NCBI GenBank assembly: GCA_963800065.1
Contig: CAWCZO010000011.1
Location: forward strand, 434,001-498,000
Direction: 5' to 3'
DNA length: 64,000 bases
Source: CAWJFJ01 sp963800065
GTDB lineage: Bacteria > Actinomycetota > Acidimicrobiia > Acidimicrobiales > UBA8190
Of this stretch, positions 59,924 through 64,000 are shown one piece after another (position 1 is the stretch's first letter; the number at the start of each line of letters is the position of its first letter). Position numbers and translations under genes: made by a program. Under the pieces are notes generated by a model. The model was not told the origin of the DNA. It saw nothing but the letters and a program-made list of their open reading frames with translations, and did not search any database.

Positions 59924-60844
59924 TCAGATGGTGGGGGTGGGGGCGTCGATGGTGTAGGTGGTCGGGTAGGAGCTGTGGATGCCGGCGTCGATGTCGCCGA
60001 TCACGGTGGAGGTCCCCGGGGCGCAGCCGGCACCGGTGAAGGCGAAGACGGCGTTGCCGTCGTTGTCCAGGATCCCGGTGTCGGAGAAGGTGGCCGAGGA
60101 GGCCGTTCCCGAGATCCAGGTGATCCCCCCCAGGCAGCGGTCGAAGAGCTGGGGGGAGTCGATGGTCACGGGCTGGTCGGCGTAGACGGGGTCGGTCTCG
60201 ACGTAGAAGACGGCGTAGACGTCCGAGGTCCCGCTCGGGCCGGTGTTGCCCGTCTCCACCTCGTCAGACGGGACGCCGGTGATCCCGGGGGCGGTCACGT
60301 TGGGGGGACCGACGGTGATCGTCCCCAGGGCCGTGTAGTAGGGGGCGGCCACCAGGTCGGCCTCGATGAGGTCGGCCCCGGGGGCGCAGTCGAGGCCGTA
60401 GAGGCTGACCGTGGCGTTGCCGTCGGCGTCCAGGGCCACGTCCACCGAATCCGCGGTGTAGACGGCGGTGGGCTGGAGCGAGCCGAACAAAATGGCTCCC
60501 CCGCAGGAGTTGGCCAGCTGCTGGGAGTTGATGTCGACGGTGTCGTCGGCGAAGGCGGGCGACGTCTCCGCCTCCACCACGGCGTGGATCTCGGACTGAC
60601 CGGTCTCCACCAGGGAGCTGGAGCCGTTGGGGGCCACCGTCACCGTGATGGCGGGGGGAGGCGGTGGCGCTCCCCCGGTGCCGCCACCACCGCTCTTACA
60701 GGCGGCCAGCTTCGAGTGGGGGTGGTGGGCGCACCACGCCGGCGAGCCCACCGCGTTCGTCGAGGCCGAGGCCGGCCCGGACAGGCCGAAGAGACAGAGG
60801 CTGGCGACAGCGGTGAGGGCCACCGCCCCGGTTGCCACCCGCAT
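59924..60844 (-). CDS. secreted two-module protein (paralogue B)
   Basis: 306 residues, paralogous to the protein at 2251-3237. A signal peptide ends near PASAS, a Cys/His stretch (WCAHHPHSKLAACKSG) and Gly/Pro linker follow, then two modules with V-E-(T/A)-(S/D)-P, QLANSCGG or QLFDRCLGG, LDNDGN or LDADGN, and (CAPG). The Cys/Glu-rich insert of paralogue A is missing; the linker here is EVETGNTGPSGTSD. ATG 60844 follows AGGGAACGAGGGGGG. It lies 13 bp downstream-facing from the RCC1-like gene and is probably co-transcribed with it. Confidence 0.82.
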   Translation of the reverse strand: MRVATGAVALTAVASLCLFGLSGPASASTNAVGSPAWCAHHPHSKLAACKSGGGGTGGAPPPPPAITVTVAPNGSSSLVETGQSEIHAVVEAETSPAFADDTVDINSQQLANSCGGAILFGSLQPTAVYTADSVDVALDADGNATVSLYGLDCAPGADLIEADLVAAPYYTALGTITVGPPNVTAPGITGVPSDEVETGNTGPSGTSDVYAVFYVETDPVYADQPVTIDSPQLFDRCLGGITWISGTASSATFSDTGILDNDGNAVFAFTGAGCAPGTSTVIGDIDAGIHSSYPTTYTIDAPTPTI

Positions 60845-60974
60845 GGATTCCCCCCTCGTTCCCTGGGTGTCTCCTCGGTCACTGACCGTAGGAGGGAAAG
60901 TGATCCGACACCATCGTCGATATTGGGGAATGGGCCACGCTGTCGTGACAACGTGTAGCGATGACAACACCGTC

Positions 60975-60996
60975 GGTGCTGTCGACCGACAGCACC
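60975..60996. promoter_or_regulatory. 22-bp perfect inverted repeat
   Basis: GGTGCTGTCG-AC-CGACAGCACC, ten paired bases each side of a two-base centre. Lies between divergent genes 60844 (-) and 61083 (+). The near-zero loop favours an operator for a dimeric regulator over a hairpin terminator. Confidence 0.55.
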
Positions 60997-61082
60997 GTGA
61001 AGGTCCCCGCCTTTTCGGGCGCGCCGCATACTGTCTCGGCCACGGACGGCTCGAAGGGGCACCGACAACCCGGAGGGACATG

Positions 61083-61877
61083 ATGGAGGCTCGAGGTATC
61101 GCCGTGGTCACCGGGGCCAGCCGGGGGTTCGGTCGGGCCATCGCCGTCACCCTGGCCCGGGCCGGCTTCGACGTCTTCGCCACCATGCGGATCCCGGCCG
61201 ACGGCACCTCCCTGCCCGACGAGGTGGCCGGCGGGGCCGGGAGTGTCACCGTGATGCGTCTCGACGTCACCGAGCCCGGGTCCATCATCCTGCCCGACGG
61301 GCTCCGCGTCCTCGTCAACAACGCCGCCACCGAGACCGACTACCTGCCCGTCGAAGCCATCGGTATGGAGGACTGGCGGCACGTCTTCGAGACGAACGTC
61401 TTCGGGCTCATCGAGGTGACCCGGCGGGCCATCCCCCTCATGCGGGCCGGGGGCGGAGGCGTGATCTGCAACATCACCTCGGCGTCCCTGGCCATGTCCG
61501 TCCCCTTCTACAGCGTCTACCGGGCGTCGAAGGCGGCCGTCGAGACGATGGGTGAGTCGCTGCGCGCCGAGGTGGGCCAGTTCGGCATCCGCGTCGTCGA
61601 GATCATGCCCGGCCCCGTCGACACCGACATGCTGGCCAACTCCGACCGCCGTCCCGAGGCGGCCGGCTGCCCCGGCTACGAGGCCATGGCCGAGTCCATG
61701 CACGAGGGCCGCAAGGGTGTGGACGAGTTCATCACTCCGCCCGCCACGGCGGCGGCGGCCGTCCTCGAGGCCATCCTGGACGACGACGGACCGCTCCGCT
61801 GGTCGTGCGACCGCCTCGGGCGCCTGCTCCTCTCGGGATGGCAGGCCGATCCCGACGGTTCACTCGACGCCCGCTGA
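61083..61877 (+). CDS. short-chain dehydrogenase/reductase (SDR)
   Basis: 264 residues with VTGASRGFGRAIA, NNAAT at strand 4, catalytic Ser in NITSASLAM and Y-R-A-S-K. Strand-2 end is ATMRIPA, an Arg that favours NADP(H). PGPVDTDML follows. ATG 61083 is chosen over 61080, because GGAGGG then has the usual spacing. Substrate unknown. Its start region is divergent from paralogue B across a 22-bp palindrome. Confidence 0.87.
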   Translation: MEARGIAVVTGASRGFGRAIAVTLARAGFDVFATMRIPADGTSLPDEVAGGAGSVTVMRLDVTEPGSIILPDGLRVLVNNAATETDYLPVEAIGMEDWRHVFETNVFGLIEVTRRAIPLMRAGGGGVICNITSASLAMSVPFYSVYRASKAAVETMGESLRAEVGQFGIRVVEIMPGPVDTDMLANSDRRPEAAGCPGYEAMAESMHEGRKGVDEFITPPATAAAAVLEAILDDDGPLRWSCDRLGRLLLSGWQADPDGSLDAR

Positions 61878-61888
61878 GTTCGGCGTCT

Positions 61889-61956
61889 TTCAGCCGGCTC
61901 CGTTCTTCAGCCGGCTCCGTTCTTCAACCGGCTCTGTACTTCAATCGGCTCCGTGC
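61889..61956. repeat. 17-bp tandem repeat, four copies
   Basis: TTCAGCCGGCTCCGTTC is repeated at 61889 and 61906; two diverged copies follow at 61923 and 61940. The last one runs into the 3' end of the leftward SnoaL-like gene. The array fills the gap between two convergent genes, as does the 38701 array. Confidence 0.85.
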
Positions 61957-62396
61957 GCCTTTGACGCCTCCATCCACGCCTTCACCACGGGGCCGAAGGT
62001 GGCCGGGTTGTAGACGTCCTCCTCACAGGAGAACTGCATCGCACCGGCGTAGGTGAGGATGGTGATGTTGGGGGCCTGGTAGACGACGCCGTCGCCGGGG
62101 TCGTTGAACCGGTTCTCGATCTGGCAGATCCACCGGCCGCCCTCCTCGTCGCACACGCACCAGTCGTGCGGGAACATCGTCATCTCGCTGTTGGGCCACT
62201 CCGCCATCGTCTTCGATATCCAGGCCAGGATCTCGGCCCGTCCGTGGAACCGGCCGTAGTGGTGCTCGATGTACTCGGCGTCCTCGGTGAACATCTCGGC
62301 CCACGGCCGCCAGTCACCCTTGGCCGCCGACTCGTTGGCCGCGGCCAGAAAGCGGTCGTGTGCGGCCTGGAGCTCGGCGCGGTCCCACGTCCCCAT
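61941..62396 (-). CDS. SnoaL-like protein
   Basis: 151 residues of NTF2/SnoaL-like fold: ELQAAHDRFLAAANESAAKGDWRPWAEMFTEDAEYIEHHYGRFHGRAEILAW, then WICQIENRFNDPGDG and a C-terminal helix. Similar proteins are common in Mycobacterium-like actinobacteria and are thought to bind small lipophilic substrates. ATG 62396 follows GGGAGGGAC. The same reading frame is open upstream and joins the ABC exporter gene because of a shift near 62537; see that entry. The independent start and ribosome binding site favour a separate gene. Confidence 0.82.
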   Translation of the reverse strand: MGTWDRAELQAAHDRFLAAANESAAKGDWRPWAEMFTEDAEYIEHHYGRFHGRAEILAWISKTMAEWPNSEMTMFPHDWCVCDEEGGRWICQIENRFNDPGDGVVYQAPNITILTYAGAMQFSCEEDVYNPATFGPVVKAWMEASKAHGAD

Positions 62397-62479
62397 CTCG
62401 TCCCTCCCCGACGTCTTCCCCCTCACCGACTCTGCCACGGTGGGGCGAGGGACGCGCAAGGTATCGGGGGACCCCGAGC

Positions 62480-64000
62480 TCACATGGCGTGGGACTGGCT
62501 CGACCAGGTGGCGTACATCTCGGCGTAGCGGCCGCCGCGTCGCCACCAGCTCGTCGTGGGTGCCCACCTCGATGATCCTCCCTTCGTCGACCACCACGAT
62601 CCGGTCGGCCTTCATGGCCGTCGACAGCCGGTGGGCGATGAGCACGGCGGTCCGCTCCTCGAGGAGGATGTCCAGGGCCGCCTCGATCTTCGTCTCCGAC
62701 TGGAGGTCGAGGTTGGATGTGGCCTCGTCGAGGACGAGGACCCGGGGATGGGCCAGGAAGGCCCGGGCCAGGGCGATGAGCTGCCGCTCCCCCGACGACA
62801 GCGACTGGCCCCTCTCGTGGACGATCGTGTCGACCCCGTTGGGCATCCTCTCGATGAGATCGGTCAGGCCGACCGTCCGCACCGCTTCCTCCACCTCCTC
62901 GTCGGTGGCGTCGGGCCGGGCGAAAGCGATGTTGTCGCGGATGGTCCCGGCGAAGAGGAACGGTTCCTGGGGCACCACCCCGAGCTGGCGCCGCAACGAC
63001 CCCAGGGTGACCGACTCCAGGTCGTGCCCGTCGATGAGGACGCGCCCCTCGGTGGGGTCGTAGAAACGCACGATCAGCTTGGCCAGCGTCGACTTCCCCG
63101 CTCCCGTCGGCCCGACGAAGGCCACCGTCTCCCCCGGTTCGATCTTCAGGCTCACCCCGTGGATGACGGGGACGTCCGGGTCGTAGCCGAAGGCCACCTT
63201 GTCGAAGACGATCTCACCCGTGATCGGGGGGAGCTCGGTGGCGTCCGGCGCTTCGGTCACGTCCGGCTCGGTCTCCAGCAGGGTCCGCAACTTCAGCACC
63301 GAGGCCTGGCCCTGCTGGTACGTGTTGTACTGCTGGACCAGGAGCTGGATGGGGGCGAAGAACCGGTTCAGGTACAGGAAGAACTCGACCAGGGCGCCGA
63401 TGGTCAGGGTGTGGTGCAGCACCATGTCGCCGCCGATGGCCAGCAGGACGGCCTGGCCGAGCACCCCGATCAGCTGTGTCCCCGGCCCGTAGACGGAGTT
63501 GATGAAGGCCGTGTAGTTGTTGGCGTCGCGGTACTGGCCGACGACGTTGCGGTGGTGGACGACGTTGCGGCGCTGACGGTTGTGGGCCGTCACGATCCGT
63601 ACCCCGTGGAGGCTCTCGGACAGGTCGGCCATCACGTTGGCGATCCCGTCGCGAACCCTGTCGTAGCCCACCTCCGAGCGCCGGTGGAACCACACAGACA
63701 TCGCCGTCAGGATGGGGACCACGAGGACCAGGGTGATGAAGGCCAACTTCACGTTCGTCGTGAACAGGAAGACCGAGATCACGACCATCGTGAGCCCCTG
63801 GATGGCGAACTGGGCCAAGCCGTCCTGGAGCAGCTGCTGCAGGTTCTCGATGTCGCTCGTCATCCGCGTCATGATCACGCCGGCCTTCTCGGCCGTGAAG
63901 AAGTCGAGCGACAACCGCTGCAGGTGGGTGAAGATCTTGATCCGGAGATCGTTCATCACTCCGGCCGCCAGCCGGCCCGTCACCTTGACCTGCGACCGCT
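62480..64000 (-). CDS. ABC exporter (TM + ATPase), 3' part, frameshift near its end
   Basis: Partial at the right window edge; about 505 codons of a half-transporter. The TM part (LTMVVISVFLFTTNVKLAFIT, GVRIVTAHNRQRRNVVHHRNV) is followed by an ATPase with Walker A GPTGAGKST, Q-loop VVPQEPFLFAGT, signature LSSGERQL (variant of LSGGQ), Walker B VLVLDEATSNLD and H-loop AHRLS. The frame at DELVAT goes off into RRPLRRDV; a +1 shift near 62537 restores GGRYAEMYATWSSQSHAM and a stop at 62482-62480. As written, the frame runs on into the SnoaL gene. Substrate unknown, drug/lipid export likely. Confidence 0.85.

Overview
The window looks like a chromosome segment of a high-GC actinobacterium, most like an uncultured Acidimicrobiia-type relative (inference). 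The grounds are GTG/TTG start use, stop/start overlaps of the NTGA type, two F420-type luciferase-like oxidoreductases, a mycobacterial-style steroid side-chain cluster, a DUF2510-type motif, bacterial Ku and many short-chain dehydrogenases. No rRNA, tRNA or CRISPR array was found.

Region by region. 1-15.0 kb is a patchwork of small or orphan genes that looks less GC-rich by eye. It holds secreted proteins and lipoproteins of unknown function, an ArsR-SRPBCC pair, a hydrolase, GNAT enzymes, a decayed ABC-2 permease, a first signal peptidase I and an ECF sigma factor with an overlapping membrane partner. 15.0-26.2 kb holds three NAD(P)-dependent dehydrogenases, a carboxymuconolactone-decarboxylase-like protein, a second sigma factor overlapping a membrane thioredoxin-like (DUF929-like) gene, a second SRPBCC-ArsR pair, a DUF885 peptidase, a sulfotransferase fused to a riboflavin-kinase-like domain, and a second lepB.

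26.3-44.7 kb is the metabolic core. A leftward operon (33.7 to 26.3 kb) has the gene content of the mycobacterial igr operon: two acyl-CoA dehydrogenases (chsE2, chsE1), a hydratase made of chsH1 and a chsH2 split into separate MaoC-like and DUF35 genes, and an Ltp2-like aldolase. It continues into a DUF1214 gene and a sulfotransferase gene broken by an in-frame TAG. A CYP125-like P450 is divergent from it. The 207-bp gap between them carries two perfect matches to the KstR operator TNNAACNNGTTNNA, and a third lies before a second acyl-CoA dehydrogenase pair (41.2 to 38.8 kb). Two F420-type oxidoreductases, a FadA5-like thiolase (frameshifted) and an acyl-CoA ligase follow. Together they read as a cholesterol/phytosterol side-chain degradation island: terminal oxidation, CoA activation, beta-oxidation and retro-aldol loss of the last propionyl unit.

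44.8-57.0 kb holds zinc-ribbon proteins, a PAS-LuxR regulator, Ku, small conserved proteins, phosphotransferases, a coupled acyl-CoA ligase/25-codon ORF/EthD-like/SDR/GNAT operon and an intact IS30-family element. 57.1-64 kb holds a 943-residue secreted RCC1-like repeat protein, a secreted paralogue of the 2.25-kb gene, an SDR, a SnoaL-like protein and the 3' part of an ABC exporter whose frame is shifted into the SnoaL gene. Three genes (sulfotransferase, thiolase, ABC exporter) carry single-site interruptions, which may be real decay or sequence errors.
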